DNA from: Fasciolopsis buskii
Taxonomy: Eukaryota; Platyhelminthes; Trematoda; Plagiorchiida; Fasciolidae
Reading direction: 5' to 3'
DNA length: 64,000 nt
Assembly (NCBI GenBank): GCA_008360955.1
Contig: LUCM01000530.1
Span: 66,679-130,678, forward strand
Notes under the pieces: generated by a model
The model's database searches: none
Told to the model about the DNA's origin: nothing
What the model saw: the letters and a program-made list of their open reading frames with translations, nothing else
In this document: positions 23,689 to 37,534 of the stretch, one piece after another
Layout of the letters: every line of letters begins with the position of its first letter
Numbering within the stretch: position 1 is the first letter of the stretch
Made by a program: the position numbers and the translations under genes

Positions 23689-24879
23689 CTGTCATTATTC
23701 CAATCCGGATACAAAAAAAGTACCGTGACAAAGTTGGGGCAATTCATAAAAAGATATCCATATTGTTCTCCTCGTATGGGATTGCAAACTCAATCTTTTC
23801 CTTTACAATAACTATTCGATTGATAAGGAGCGAACTGTGCGAATAAATTAATCCAGTCCAATTGTTATCATTGCCAGGACCATTTTCGCATATAATTTCT
23901 GTTCCGTTACTTCGATTCACACTCGCAACATTTTCCATCTGGATTTTCTTCCCTTCTAATCTCAATTTATTTCATACTAACGTTATTAGGGTAATCGATT
24001 TTTAGCTTGTTTTCAAAACATCGAACTGTGCCGATGATTTACTCATTACGAAATATATTTACGTAGCTCATTTTTGTCACTAAAAATTATGCACATGTAA
24101 ATGCTCGAGATGACAGTCTATTTGTCGTGAAAATTTGTTTATGCCCTACTCTCAGTTTGAAACCCGGAAAGTTTAGATCAGTATGGTTGCCCGGTTAAAA
24201 ACGAGAGCAGCATAAACACTTTCCGATAGATGGATCTGACCCGGAGAGAGAGCGAGGGCGAGAGAGTAGTAACGACAGTAAATTGGCAACCACGTCGGTA
24301 GGATATGGGGGTCATATAGGGAATCATCGATCCAACTACATATCAGGGGTGGATTACTGATCTATCGGTAAAAAAGGAACGGAGTAGTACCTTCGAATTG
24401 GGTGTGGATGACTGCGAGGAAAAAAGAACAATCTTCCGATCAGATGAGTCAGCAAGAAAGAATGAGTAATCGACAAATCACGACAACACAGAAATCCCAA
24501 GGGGAAGGAATAGAGGAAAGAGAGTATGAATTCGTAACAGAAAGCCGTCAGCAAGTGTGATGTAAGCTAATCACTTGGAATCTTCATTTTCAGAAGAAAA
24601 CTCTATAAAAAAGCAATAATAATAAAACTGATTTGAGACGTGTTGGTGTAAAAATGGCTACCTAATGGAATCGTCAATGGGGATATTAGAAATGCTTATT
24701 TCGGTTGATAATTGCTAAGGGATTAGTAAGATATGGGTTAATTCATCAATTCCAAAAACAAGCACCTCCGAGAGAGACATTAATCACGACTAGGGTTATA
24801 AATACTCAGCCTGAGTGACTTACGACGACCAACGAACTGGTGACCGAATTCGCACAAAATTTATGCAATGAATTGAGAT
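23689..24879. other. ATAD1 intron sequence, nothing recognised
   Basis: A short GAGA-rich stretch near 24244-24266 only. Confidence 0.45.
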
Positions 24880-25045
24880 GATCAGTAGTGATCAAATCGA
24901 TCAAGCGATCATCACCGAAATGGTCAGAAGTTCAAATCCGAGATCCGCTGGTCACTCTCATGGGAGACAGCAACTTGTGATGAAGTGTTAAACTAAGTCG
25001 TAACTGGGCGCCTCTTACGACAGCCTGGGTGACGGCGCAGAAACA
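24880..25045 (+). repeat. SINE-like repeat, family C (pair with 57.4 kb)
   Basis: Contains CACCGAAATGGTCAGAAG, a B-box-like GTTCAAATCC, AGATCCGCTGGTC and further downstream AGCAACTTG. These align in order with 57428-57520. Looks like a third tRNA-derived family; no A-box was clear. Confidence 0.45.
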
Positions 25046-25574
25046 CCGAAGACGAGGAATTCTATGGGCTACACCTTCGATGGTTATGGGTTCGTACTTT
25101 CACGATATGTTCATCGATGGTCCTCGCAAACCCGTCGAAAACATTGTTCATTCGGATCATTCGAAATGAGTTACAGTTCTTCGGTCACACCGAGAATCTT
25201 CACAAATTTCAATTCCGAGGGTGAGTTCATGAGATTGCAGCGATTATTGTTTCACCAATGTTTAGAACTTAAATATTCTCGACCTGATTTGACCCAAGCG
25301 TCAGGTGATTTAGTTCAAGCAATGGCTACTGTTTGAGGAAAAATAACTCATTATGAGATGATGATGATGACAACTATCAAACACTGTTTACTCGAAAACG
25401 TCAAACTTGTATGCGTCCAGATTTACAGAACTACGGTACTCGGACGGAACGTTTTGCAGGCTGACAAACCGGAACGAACATAAACCGAAAATTCCAAAAA
25501 TTCACCTGTTTAGGTTGCTATTAGTCAACTAGTCAATTCGAAGATTCGCCAACATTACGCAAACAAACATAGAA

Positions 25575-25690
25575 CGGCAGCGGTCAAACAGATAGCGTCG
25601 CGAGTTCGAATGTTTCCGTTACCAGTCAACTTTTCCACGTGGAAATCAAGTTCACTGTTACTCCAAGAATAAAAAGAGATAAAAAGAATA
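25575..25690 (+). repeat. tRNA-derived SINE, family A, decayed
   Basis: B-box-like GAGTTCGAATG, then ACCAGTCAACTTTTCCAC (family A body) and an A-rich tail with AATAAAAAGAGATAAAAAG. It lies about 90 bp from the end of the ATAD1 exon at 25781. Confidence 0.5.
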
Positions 25691-25780
25691 TGATGTTTGA
25701 CCGTATTAATCATCCCGCTTACCGTTCTCATCGGCAACAGGAAATCAACAACAAGTCAACCAGACTGACCGTGGACTTAC

Positions 25781-26098
25781 TTGTAAATTGATAAAATGAG
25801 CATTTGCAGCACGAGCCATTGCTCGCGCTAACATAGTTTTCCCACAGCCAGGTGGACCGAACAAGAGTACTCCTTTGGGAGGTTTAAGCAATCGTGACGG
25901 GTAGGGGAGCAAAGAGACTTTTTGGAAAGGTTGAATAACGGATTCTTGTAATTCTTCAATGATAGAATCAAGACCCCCGATAGAGTCCCAGTCAGTGGAC
26001 AAAATACGTGTGTCTACCAGATTGACAGCAATACCCACCTCGTAATCCGTGAGTACAGGAACCGGGTGAACACCGAGACGGGAGAATAATTGTTGCGC
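25781..26098 (-). CDS. ATAD1: ATAD1/Msp1 AAA+ ATPase, exon with linker and Walker A
   Basis: Exactly 106 codons, phase 0 at both ends, bounded by CATGCAG|G and CAA|GTAAGT. The peptide begins AQQLFSRLGVHPVPVLTDYE, continues with VNLVD and WDSIGGLDSIIEEL (the N-terminal AAA helix found in the Msp1/meiotic clade), then LLKPPKGVLLFGPPGCGKT. Walker A GPPGCGKT is at exon residues 81-88, with the P-loop Lys and Thr intact, and the exon ends at FINLQ. Every block has a direct counterpart in human ATAD1. The gene product would dislocate tail-anchored proteins from the mitochondrial outer membrane. The identification is secure; only the boundaries of the whole gene are unknown. Confidence 0.95.
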
Positions 26099-29000
26099 CT
26101 GCATGTTCATAAGTATAAAAGATAGTACAAAACAAATATCAACCAAAGCAAATAATTATCCGAAACATTCGATGGTCTGATTGGACGGGACAAAATCTGC
26201 AACCGAATTCCAACAGACTCTATATCAAATTATTGGAAATTTATCTGGGGATGTGTGATGGTGTCAACTATAACGATCGGTTGGAATGTCATTGGATGCG
26301 TGAAGCATGAATACCGTGAGGGAAATTTGCTCCATAGCCAACATAATCCGTGACAGTGAAATAACGGTCAAATCGGATTGTGAAATTTGAAATAAAGCGG
26401 AATCACACCTAAGGTCACATCAAGTGAAAAGTAAACTGATGCTGAGATGCCGTTCACCAGTAAGCTTAGATAGCACGCTGTTCAGCATGGCCCGAGGTAA
26501 TCGTATCAGTGCACAGTGCAGACTCCGGTGACAGTGTGAGCAGCAAAAGATCAAACTGCGTTTCAATTTCCCTCAAGGTTGGGACCCTCCTGGATTTGGG
26601 CAAATGACTTCTATTTGAACAAGTTTAAACTGACCTCCGGATGCGAACTGGACCCTCGCAGTCCGTTGGCAAACTAGACACTATTCGAAGTCGTGAGCAC
26701 CAGGTGAACGTGTCTCAGGTCTATAGCAAACCCCTGAATTCGGTTCAGAAAAAATATGACTGTGTTGTGCCCAGTGGCCAGAACAAATTAATCTGATTTA
26801 CTGGTCTCTTGATCACACAAACTCTCATTTCCTCATTTCTAAATCATATAAGTAAACTTCCGTTAACCTGTCATTTAGGCCACAATTAGCATTGCGAGCT
26901 TAGATGGGAAAATATGCATTATATCCATACTGTAGCGACTATAAATGATGGCGACTACCGTAATTGGATGACGTACATCAGGAGGGAATATGGATAGAGT
27001 GTATCACATTTGTTCCACGTAAAGTTCTAGTCACTATTCTGTCTAGTTTTGCGTTTCACGCGTACTTGCGTAGCTGAAATACGGTCTACCCATGCGAACA
27101 AGCTAATACCTCTACAGTTGCCTTGCCTCGTCGAATCCAGCTAGAAAACTGCTGCCAGATAATTGCTAATTTCGAAATGCATCATAAACACGAAACTTTT
27201 CTCCATATTCTGCAAATTTCGATCGATATTTAATGAAAATTTATTCCATATCCAGTAATCTTTTACCCGAAATGTTTCGTATTTATCAATTAGACAAACC
27301 CCATAAACCGTGTGAGATACATACAGATAGACAGACAGACAAACAAACAAACATAAGTCCTGGTTTCTTTTTTGTATGGACATAGGCAACACAAATAAAG
27401 AACACAATTCATATCGTATTCGGCGCTGTCTTCTCCATCTAAGCAACATTCGAGGTGACAGGGTAGGACGACATCAAGCGTCTCATATGGCATTGCTTCA
27501 GGGTCTGTCTATTTCTCTCGTACGTATAACAGTCAATTCGCTTGCCAATGTCACTTTGCATTCGATTATCTGGAACACATTTGTATACCTCAAGTTGGCA
27601 TATAATACCTCTAGTAACATTAAACAGTTATTTTATGATGACTCATCCACAATGGCTTCGTGTTGTGCCTCGCCTCGTGTCCCCGTGATACACATCGTAT
27701 GTTCAACATCTCTTCCCCATGTCTGCTATAGTCTCTGCATCGAAATTAAATGAGTTCACTCAGACAGCCCCAGCGATGGGATACAAAATCCGGCAAATCC
27801 GCATACGTTTGTCACCGAAGACCAAACGTGTAGTGACCAATCTTCACCATCTTCGGTACCCAGTGCGTAATGAATCGTATGTGCAAAACACGCCAGACAT
27901 GATAGAATATTGAAATTCGAATTAGAAACAAACATTTTATTTTTTTCGGAAAAAAGCAATGTTGTGGATTTGGAATCGTTGAATCGTGATGAAATGGAGA
28001 ACAAAAAAGAGGGAATGAAGCGATAAAATCAAATTTGCGAAGCCAATAAATGTAAGCAGCATGCAATGTCAATCAGAACGAGTGGTTTTAAGTAAAACAT
28101 TTTTCACCCGACGAGTCATCAGATGATGCAACTGATTGAAGATTCGATCCAAGATGGTGGGATATTCCAGTAAGAATGGGACATAACATACGTGATCGAC
28201 ACACAAGCAGAGCACAAATAGTGCGGCGAACTAGCGAGCTGCTCACTACTCAACTACCCAAACTATCTGACGATTAATGATACTGTCTATAGAATAGTCC
28301 GATCTGTAGATCCAAATCGTTTTCCGTCAAAAAATAGGATATGTATATGGCTGATGAGTCTACCTGAGTAAAAAAACAACTAACAAAACGAGAGCCACAT
28401 TGTGATTGTAAGGTGAAACAATTAGACGATCACGAAAAGCTATCCGCAACCATACTAAGAGTTTCGCAGTGTTTGGAGTTCATCTAGGTCTTCTTCGATG
28501 AGATGCTCTCTTCAACGAAACACATTCGTTCGAGGCCGTTCGGGAGTAGGAACGAGATTATTTCGAACAAGGCACAATGTACACGTATGGTACCGATTAG
28601 AGAGAAAAGAACGAACGGCAAAAACAACAAATTGGACAATAACAAGTGATAAATCTAATCGGAAAATCGACCGTAGTGATGACATATCAGAGTCGGGCAG
28701 AAATTGGAACGTGGGAAACTTGAAAACGAAACGTGTGATTAGAGCTATTTTACATTTTCCCAGATTGTAGAGGAAGCAGACTTGTGGGAACTAAGCTATA
28801 CAACCAACAATGAACAGCCACAGAGTTTTTTTTTTAATTCTGTATCTATGTTCTGTCTCTAACTGTCTCTCGTTCCCCTTTCGACCTAGTCATTACGATG
28901 TCTTACATAAAAGACCTAAATAACATTCATGTTCTCGAGAAGGGTTAAGGCACACGAAAAATTACCGTCACCGACGGAAAGTATGCGAACGCTGTCGTTA

Positions 29001-31179
29001 AGTGCACACCGGAGCCGTCGCAGTATCGTTCGAATACGGTATGAGAATCCACCTAGAATTTCGCAAAACCCGTTCTACCTTAGCTAATTGTAATCCGAGG
29101 TTCCACAAAGACAGTGACAACTTCATAGGATAGAGCCTATTAGAGCATACCAGTCACTTGTAACCGTTACTTAACAAGAGGATCGATATCATGAATCATC
29201 GATGAACATACACAATCGGTGGGAGTGAGATCGATTTATATCGTGATATGGTTGTTTTACCGTTGTGTGATATTTGTCCTAAAAGTCAGATTGGTTAAAA
29301 AGTAAGGGTGATTATCGCTGACTCCCAAACAACGAGAGGCCGGGCACACGTCACTCGGATCCAAAACTTTCATGTCCAATCGTCTACCGCTAACTAGCTG
29401 CGCGATTCAACAAATATGGACTTCCATTGATGAGCCACGGAAGTGTTCTCCATCTGAATGAACGCGGCCAAATGTAGAGAATCCAGTGGGAACAAAGAAT
29501 TGTATTGAAGTAGTTGAACTAATTATTTATATATATAATATATATGTATATATATGCATATATACCGCTCAGAAGCCCATTCATCCAAGTTTGACAATCA
29601 ATCCACAATCGGTTCGAATGACGAGGAGATAAGCATTAAAAATTCAGTGCATCACTTTTGTGGCATAACTTAAGAGTCAAGCAATTACCATTGGTAAACC
29701 ACGAGAGTTTGCTCTCAATTTGTAGCTGTTGGATCTAAAACGTAGCAAGTGCGGCAGAAGACGATCGACGCAAACAGTCTGATATTTCTGTTTGCATTTG
29801 ATGAAGCAAAAGCAATCACACTACTTTATGCCAGACGGGATTAGTTTTAACCGGTTTTCGGGAAATTTAATAATGCTACCATTAATGTACTGAACTCGTT
29901 GAATACTGTTTCAATCGCGTCTGGAGCTGGCAAATTTTCCAATACGATCCTGCTTCAAATGCCCGCGTATGTAACGTTTTTGAATGAATAATGTCTAACC
30001 CACCGGAGAACTCTTTCAGACCATGTCGTCATCGGGGGCGGTGGACAGTGTTAGACGACAATCAATACTACAACCATTACTAAGAAAATACGACTTTGCG
30101 CAAACAGTTAGAATAAATGAGCAACTTAGACTCTTTTAAACAACGGGTAAACAGAACCTAAGAGATTAATGAGTCACCATACATATGGAGAGATAAATGA
30201 TCTCTACGGTAGCAAGTGTTCATTGAATGCAAATACTGGACGAGAACAGGGAAAACAAAACTTCCGGTAACTGTTTGTAATCACACAAACACACATACAA
30301 CTTGTGATAAGCATAAGATTCTCCCAAGGGAAAGAATAGGACGCACGAATGAAAAATGCACTGTATGAGCAAACTTTCACGGACCCAATTGGTCATAGGT
30401 GGGAGAATAGACGAAATTGGCATAAGCATGAAACCTACAGTCAGATTCTGCGGACAATCCGTCTATGTTGGCACCTCGATGAACGAAAGAAAAGGAAAGA
30501 TGATGCTACACTTAAAACCTCTTGGAATGATCGATTGGAATTCAATACGAGAAGAAGACCCATGAACAGTCTAGAAGAAAGTCCTATTCAATGTTAAAAC
30601 TTTTTGTATTACAACCGTAGTGGACTTGGGTTACGTGGTACAGATTCAGTACACAAATCTAGCAAAACTAAATGACCGAGGTTTAAAAAATATATAATGC
30701 AAGAGATACGAGAAACTGACCCACTGTAGACTATGAGACTGATAGTAAAAAGGGATGGTACATATGAGAGCAGAAAAGGTAAGCGATCAATAATCACCTG
30801 CTACTCGAAAGGCAGACTAGTGGAAGAAGTAGATGACGGGAAACGGTTAGATGGAAAAGAGACCACATCAGTTCGCAATGAGAAAAAGCAACGAGACGAA
30901 ATAACCGAATGCAAAACATCTGTCAGAGAAGATCGGATGAGTAAGTTTCGCATTCGATTCAAGAAGCATACTTTTGTCAATTTCTGACGAACCCAACACC
31001 AAAGAGCGTGGATCGAGTGGCAAGACCGGGACATTGTGAGTGCATAACATCATGACAAAGAAAGGCTAACTGCAGTAGAAGACTAATTGTGATTTTACGG
31101 TGATTAATCATATAGGCAGTAAAATCAAGCGACCAATATGGGTGCTTAGTTCCTGTTCAATCAATCATTCAAAGACAAT
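26099..31179. other. ATAD1 intron sequence
   Basis: Between the exons at 34817-34701 and 26098-25781. It contains a TA-rich patch near 29530-29565 and several unsupported open frames (for example 28498-28770 plus) with no domain or splice signals. Confidence 0.5.
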
Positions 31180-31300
31180 CCGGTTGGCTTAGTGGCGAAG
31201 ACGCTCGACTCACAATCGTTCATCTCAGTCTTACACGTCCTTACTGAGTGTTCCTAACAAGCCAGATGAAACAACCGTACAATGTGTGCGCCCGCGAATT
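31180..31300 (+). repeat. tRNA-like SINE, family B
   Basis: A-box-like TTGGCTTAGTGGCGAAGACG, then CTCGACTCACAATCGTTCATC, then TTCCTAACAAGCCAGATGAA. It aligns with the minus strand of 16347-16483, but the flanking 23-bp inverted arms seen there are not present. Confidence 0.6.
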
Positions 31301-33316
31301 TCCATGACTAGCTGGATGCTGATGACGACGATGCATGTTGAATCGTTGAGAATTTAGGAAGATTAAAATGACAAAACCATCCATCGCACTATCTCCACCA
31401 TTGTAAGACACACTGACCGCAAACTAACCGATTAGTAGGTTCTTGTGATTTGCTATTTGCAATGTCAATCCGAACAGAAAGATCAACTATATGGTGATTA
31501 TATCATGTTAGTTGGCATATCGAACAAAGTCACTGTTAAGCCGAATGAAAAATGCAAAGCACATTCCCCACTAAACGGTATTAAAATGACGGTTTTTGGA
31601 ATCTAAGCCGAGAAGACAGGTCACTTCTGTTTCGGCCGGAATAGATGGGTAGTACGAAGACGTCTACCCCTCCTCCCACCCGCAGAGAAACCGTGGATTC
31701 TTATGGATAACCGCTCCCGTGAAGATGATGACTGAAACAGTTCGCATGTATGGCACAGTCTACACCATGTTTCTTTCATTCGGTTTTTCTCTCACATGCC
31801 TCATCTTATCCCTAGTCGTGGTTCGAATAGCATGCAATCTACAAACAGACCTGTGCTACATGCATAAATACCTACATACAAATATACATTACATCCATAG
31901 TGTGTACACAAATAAACAAACATTCCCGGAAACGCACGATCGGCCTCGTTATTAGTGACGTTCATCAGGCTGTGTACCCGGTACTACGTTGTCAATCTAT
32001 CCAAATACTTAAACACTCCGAATGCAAGTTGTCATTAAAATTTTGTCGGGCTGACACACACACACACACACACATACACGGGTGTAAACGGGATCACAAT
32101 TGTGATTGCGGTTTGTTCTATGTGAATTAGACATTCCCAACCAAATGTAACAAGGGCGTTAGAAGCACAACTGGATACATTTGTTGGTCGGCAGTATGTA
32201 TACGAGCAAATATCATCGATGCATTCACCTCACGATCATAGTACGTTCACCAGCCACACGTAGCAATTAAGCTTTGCCTGGGGTAATGTCAGCATACCTA
32301 GCAAGAACTAGTAGACCGTAGAATTCAATCAGCCATAGATTCAACTATAAACGTGCTACACAGTTTTACGGTAAATGAACAAATTCAAATTTGTTTGCTG
32401 GTTGGAAGGGACACGAAATAACAAAGAGGAAACACTAAAATCGAGGTATCCGAGAGGAGAAGAGAAAACGATGCAGGCATGAAGAAAACACCAAAGACAG
32501 AGTCAAAACCATTATGCATAAAAATATTCCCATCACGCACAAGTAGCATGATGGTAGCTGGTCAAGAATTTCTCTAGGAACACATGGAAATTGACTCGGC
32601 TATTGCTGCTCACCTAATCAAGACCGTACTTCTTTTTGTCATTCGACACTCATGTTTTGCAATTTAAGTGTGCGCGAATGCACCTTGTGTCAGATGAAAT
32701 TTGAAAACCACTAACCTGGCACCAAAGTGTTCTGAATGTCTCGTATTTTCATAGTACCACCAATTCAGAAAGCAAAATGAAAACAAGAAATAGTAACAGA
32801 TAGACTGTAAAACGATAGGTTGAAAATCCATATGGAAGGGGAAAGATTTCGAATCCAAGAACGTCACTAACTGCGGCATTCAATGTATCACTCACCGTCC
32901 CCAGTCATTTGTACGGGGGATTTATGTGGATCTTAACCCGATAGTTTAACTGGACCAACATGAGCCAGTTCACCGGTTAAAGTTTTCATATTTTTTTGTC
33001 GCCATGCTGTCGATCGATTACCTAGAGTCATCCTCTAAACATTACCGGCCGCGAACAACTGTACAACGAGGGTGTCGTTTTGTGGACATGCACAAAACAT
33101 ATCCTAAACACCTTAATCTAGTCTGATTCAGTGCATTTTCAAAAGACTGGACTCTAAGACCCAGTACCCTACGCCAAACCTCTGGGTAACTGAAAAAGTT
33201 GTGCCAACACATTCAACCAATACTACGAGACAACGGTGTTCAAGCACCGAAAATCTCTGCAAATCTGTTTCCAACGACCGTATTTTAGGGTCGCTTGGCA
33301 GTACCGACTTCATTTG
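31301..33316. other. ATAD1 intron sequence; CA microsatellite
   Basis: CA run at 32053-32075. Nothing else recognised. Confidence 0.5.
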
Positions 33317-33480
33317 TAGTGGCCAAGTAACAAACCTCGTGGAGCCTAAACTTAAAGGTTGCAGGTTCGAATCCGCTCATCGCCGGTCAGCTTCCCCAAA
33401 TAGCAGCACTCTGTTGTTCATGACCCCCTCCGTGAAAATGAAACACGTCGTGGTTTCATTATTAAAGGAAGTAAAAGATA
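33317..33480 (+). repeat. tRNA-derived SINE, family A
   Basis: TAGTGGCCAAGTAACAAACC (A-box region), GCAGGTTCGAATCCGC (a near-perfect B-box), GCCGGTCAGCTTCCCC body, and tail TTTCATTATTAAAGGAAGTA ending in an AAGATAAAA run. One of the best preserved copies. Confidence 0.8.
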
Positions 33481-33525
33481 AAAATATACTTGACCTATGA
33501 TAGACAGGCAGATGTCACGCCAAAG

Positions 33526-33980
33526 TCATAGGTCTTTCAAGTTAGTGAATGCTAATTGAGTCTTATGTATGCGCGAAGACACTTCGTCCGATATACGACC
33601 ACCAGGTGAGATACAAGCACCCAAGTAATTAAATCGATCCACTTCACACAGATGATCTCCTGCAAGAACAAGGTTCGGCTTTGAACTAGTCTTGTCCTGC
33701 CGGAGATTCGAAGGTGCAAAACGCATTCGAAACATAACTACCGTATCGTCGAACCGATCGAGAAAACATGCGATCTACTTGAATTCTCACGCGAAGACAC
33801 ACCATGTTTGCATAGTTTAAAACAAACTGAGTAAATATCCACACCATTGTTCCCCCTGGAGGATAAGGCTATCTCCATGGCTATCTCAGCTAGAAAGCTG
33901 AAAGCAACACATAAAAAGGGACAAATCTGACGAGCACCACTTGTCGTGATGAACTCGGGTGAAATTCCGAACAATTTTGG
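33526..33980 (-). mobile_element. LINE reverse-transcriptase fragment, second subfamily
   Basis: On the minus strand, PEFITTSGARQICPFLCVAF (the SGVRQGCPLSPFLFN block) and ALSSRGNNGVDIYS lie in 33974-33738. MFRMRFAPSNLRQDK, NLVLAGDHLCEVDRFNYLGA and CISPGGRISDEVSSRI lie in 33735-33526. The CISPGG..DEVS..I stretch differs from the CVSYDG..LEVTMRI form of the 45-kb element, so this is a separate subfamily. A gap or deletion removes the FADD box. Truncated at both ends. Confidence 0.8.
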
Positions 33981-34700
33981 AATAGCATTACAAACTCTCG
34001 ATTTTCTAACGAAGTGGGATAATGAAACCGGGAGCTCGAAAAGATGTCTCCAACACCGAGGATCTGTTGTTAGTGCAATATTGGCTAGACAAAATTAAAA
34101 TAAAGCTTGTCTTCAACCGAGTGAGAAGCCGATTGTCTAATTTTACAAACGGATAGAATCAACCGTGTGTCCTATTTATCGAACAACTCCAGCGAGCGAA
34201 TTCAGAATAATGTCGACATTCTACTTCCGCATCGGGGAAAATTGCTTGGCATGTGACTCACACATTCTGCGTCGTCCAAATCGATTAGCCAAAATAGCTT
34301 AGGTGAAAATACTGTTGAACGGGAGTCAGATAGTTTTCTGGTGGGCACATGTCCATGAGACCAGCAACGACGCATTCGTAGCAGTTATGGATACTCACTG
34401 TTTGATAGGTCCATACTGTATGGTGCGTTCAAGAAATTTGTGCACGGCTAAGAATAAGTGCTTCACATTTGTGAAAAGTATTCGAAAAGACAGGAAATAA
34501 GAATTCTCTAAAATTGTGAAATAATCCATATTTAGGCTAAAAGTATTTCAATAGTGAGTTAGAAAGAGTTAGTGGAACATTTCCTAATTGTGCCCCAATT
34601 GGCTGAACGTACATTTCCATGATGATTTTATACTTGCCTAACAGATTTGCACATCACTCCAAAATATCATAAATCCGATTGTAGACACACTACGACTTAC

Positions 34701-34817
34701 CCGTTTTCTAGCTAATCTTTTCTCCTTTGCTGTTGGGTTGATTTGGTCCACAAGATAGTACATCAAACTCAGGGACAGACCGATACCAATCAGCGAGATG
34801 AGGACTTGCGCGATTCG
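34701..34817 (-). CDS. ATAD1: ATAD1/Msp1, membrane-anchor exon
   Basis: 39 codons, phase 0 at both ends: acceptor GGTTCGGTTTTAG and donor CGG|GTAAGT. The peptide RIAQVLISLIGIGLSLSLMY continues into YLVDQINPTAKEKRLARKR. It has a single hydrophobic helix followed by a basic, charged stretch, matching human ATAD1 where the N-terminal transmembrane helix leads into KWMVDAIDPTRKQKVEAQK. In the family this helix anchors the ATPase in the outer mitochondrial or peroxisomal membrane with the AAA domain facing the cytosol. An in-frame TAG sits exactly at the acceptor, so an upstream exon must provide the start codon. Confidence 0.88.
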
Positions 34818-37392
34818 CTAAAACCGAACCGCATGGTAGGCGAATAGGTGACCACATTGAAGATGGATCCAAATAGGGCAAAAACAAGTAATTCATACAA
34901 ATAAAGAGGGATCATCCACTGGTTGCAGGAACCAAGAACGGAGAAAACTTAAAAGTTAAGGACAAAAACTCTCTCTTATTCACATTCTGTGTGCTCGCTG
35001 ATATAAAGAATGATCTTGTAAGGAATTTGACTTAAACTCCATTTTCGCAATAATACTACCACATGAGTTGTAGTCTCATTCGACAAAATTTCCTAAAAGT
35101 ATGTGAAACTAATGACACACATAGGTGGATAAGCTCTACGTTGAAAATCCACTCATCGGGATAAACAAAGCCACTGCTTTTTTTTAACTTGAATTTGATT
35201 AACACAGATTACGTTGACGAATATGTACATATAAACAATAGACAACAGCAGATCTGAAATATAATAGTCAACTGAAGTAGACGATTCGCTACGTCGTGTA
35301 TACGTCAAAAATGTTTGGTAAACACAGTCAAACACACGGTTTCTGTATCATGTGAAGGCGTTCAAACGGGCTGATGATTTCAGCTTGGTGTATACCAGAT
35401 AAGTCAGTTTGCTGGTAAATGAATAGAATAGAACTTTCAGACTGAATATTTTCGTTTTTTTTTATTAGTCCCCATTCTCGCTTACGTGCATTCTTCTGAG
35501 AATTCGTCAGGGAATTCGGGATGAAAGTTCACGTCTACCACGTGCTTCACGTGACCGACCGGCTTATCACAAGACTACGCTAGGAATGTGCAAGCTAAAT
35601 ATGCTTTCAACGATCGACAATTCCTATTAAGTCATCAGATTGGGACGAGGCAAGGAGTTTGTTATAGCGATCAGCTTGTAACTTTAAATCAAACGGTCAA
35701 TACTAAGAGGCGCCTAAGGATGCCGATAACGATCACAGACAAATGGAGCTTTCTATTCCTGGTTGGTCGAACAAGATCAGCTACGAGTAACCACGAAGGT
35801 AGAGGGATAAGATCAATTCCATGGTAACCCGGTCTCCGATAGTGGAATCTGATTGAGAACATGTAAGACCGTTTGAACTGAATGATTATACTGGTGGAGA
35901 ACCCATTGATCATTGCGAGGGTAAAAAATGCTCCAACAGTATACTAGGACGAAATATCGTTAATGTTCATCTATTGACTGATAGCTGACATGTTGTGTTG
36001 GGTAATAAGTATTGATATGAATGCATGGACCATTGAACCTCTTAAAACGCTTGATGAATCGTGTTTCACTTTGTCAGCATTCAAAGAATCATCACGAGGG
36101 GGCGAACGTGCTAAACTTTGTGTACAGTAGTCATGTGAACAACAACAACAACAAAATTACTCGGTGCTAAGATACCGTTTGTATTAAAGTAAACAAAAAA
36201 ATGATATGCTTCATACCGAGTTTTCAATTCGGGAAATTCGAGTGAAACGGTCTATTTTCATATCGTATAGGTAATAATAATTTGAGATGTATCTGTTGTC
36301 GAGTTTATCATGCAATGGACGATCAAGAGATTTTCGTAGCGGTTTTTCGATTGACCTATTGGTTAGTGAGCAAAACCGGTCAATTGGGATAGTCGTGCTG
36401 TACCAATCGGAGATGTTAAATCATGCAAGAGACTCGCGTGTCAACCCTTCTTGGTAATTAAGCTTGCTATTGAGAAGTGCCTAATCAATTTTAAGAATAC
36501 ATTGACGTATGTCAGTGATCTATGATCGTGCAAAACCATTTTCGAATAAATGATACATCACGGAGCACCGATTTGCACTAAACCAGTCCGAATAGTCGCC
36601 TATCGGCTAGGATATTCAATGCACAACCGTGCATCCGGAATTCACGGTCCATATTGATCGCGACGGATATGCACCTAATGATGATGATGATTTCTAACAC
36701 ACACACCCCCACACAATAGAATAGCCATATAATATTCTCGTGGTCATTAGTTGTCAGTCGGAGGTCAATACTTTGTAGTAAGTCACTGCGTAAAAGGAAA
36801 ACAGTAACGTTCAAAAACAGTGCGGAGAAGAAAATCGGACATCCTGATAGATCCGCATCCCGCCGACCTCTTTGTCATATTTGGGTCGTACCCTTGTACT
36901 GACAAAATAATGTGTTAACGATATCAAGACGCTCTGTGTGATTCGCATGATCAAAAAGGAAAAATTCTAAATTGGATACGGTTTTGTTTCGATTTATGAA
37001 ACGATACTACAGAAAAGGTGGCACATGGTCACATATACGCAACCAATTCGGAAGCATAAACACAGGTCGAATTCAGAAGTGCGATGCCACACCAGTCAAA
37101 TACGCTCACACACACGCACACACACACGCATACATACAAACATATACACACGTAGGCAGGTAGGTAAGCAGAAGCATATGCGACTAAGTAGGCGTAACTT
37201 TAAGCTGCCTAATGTACCCGGGAGGGTAGGCACGTGGAAGCATACGTGTTCAATTACTAGTTCGTCTAATCCACTGCACTAGCATGGTGGCGACCCGAAA
37301 ATGAGGAATTCGTGACATTTTGCAGATTTCTACTTCCCTTAACCAAGGAAGGATGTACTCATTTACGTGCACATGAAACCATATAATTCACC

Positions 37393-37396
<4 letters not shown>
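34818..37396. other. Intron or intergenic, nothing recognised
   Basis: CA-rich stretch at 37106-37150. Overlapping open frames on both strands at 35588-35913 have no domain or splice support. Confidence 0.45.
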
Positions 37397-37442
<46 letters not shown>

Positions 37443-37530
37443 TAGAGGTAAAAAGGCGTACTGAGTTATAACATTTGTTGTGAAATTTCGATCGAAACGT
37501 GAATGAGTAATTGAGTGGGATATATATATA
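37397..37530 (-). repeat. TA-linked repeat, hammerhead-like module (copy 2, degenerate)
   Basis: TA run at 37397-37441 followed by the AAGGCGTACTGAGTTATAAC version of the module. The core is rearranged (GATCGAAAC appears on the plus strand), so only the outer part matches copy 1. Confidence 0.5.
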
Positions 37531-37534
37531 TATT

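Noticed and set aside
25064..25336. Plus-strand frame crossing a GTGAGT donor near 25220
   Set aside because: No acceptor upstream, two frames equally open, and it lies inside an ATAD1 intron next to SINE sequence.
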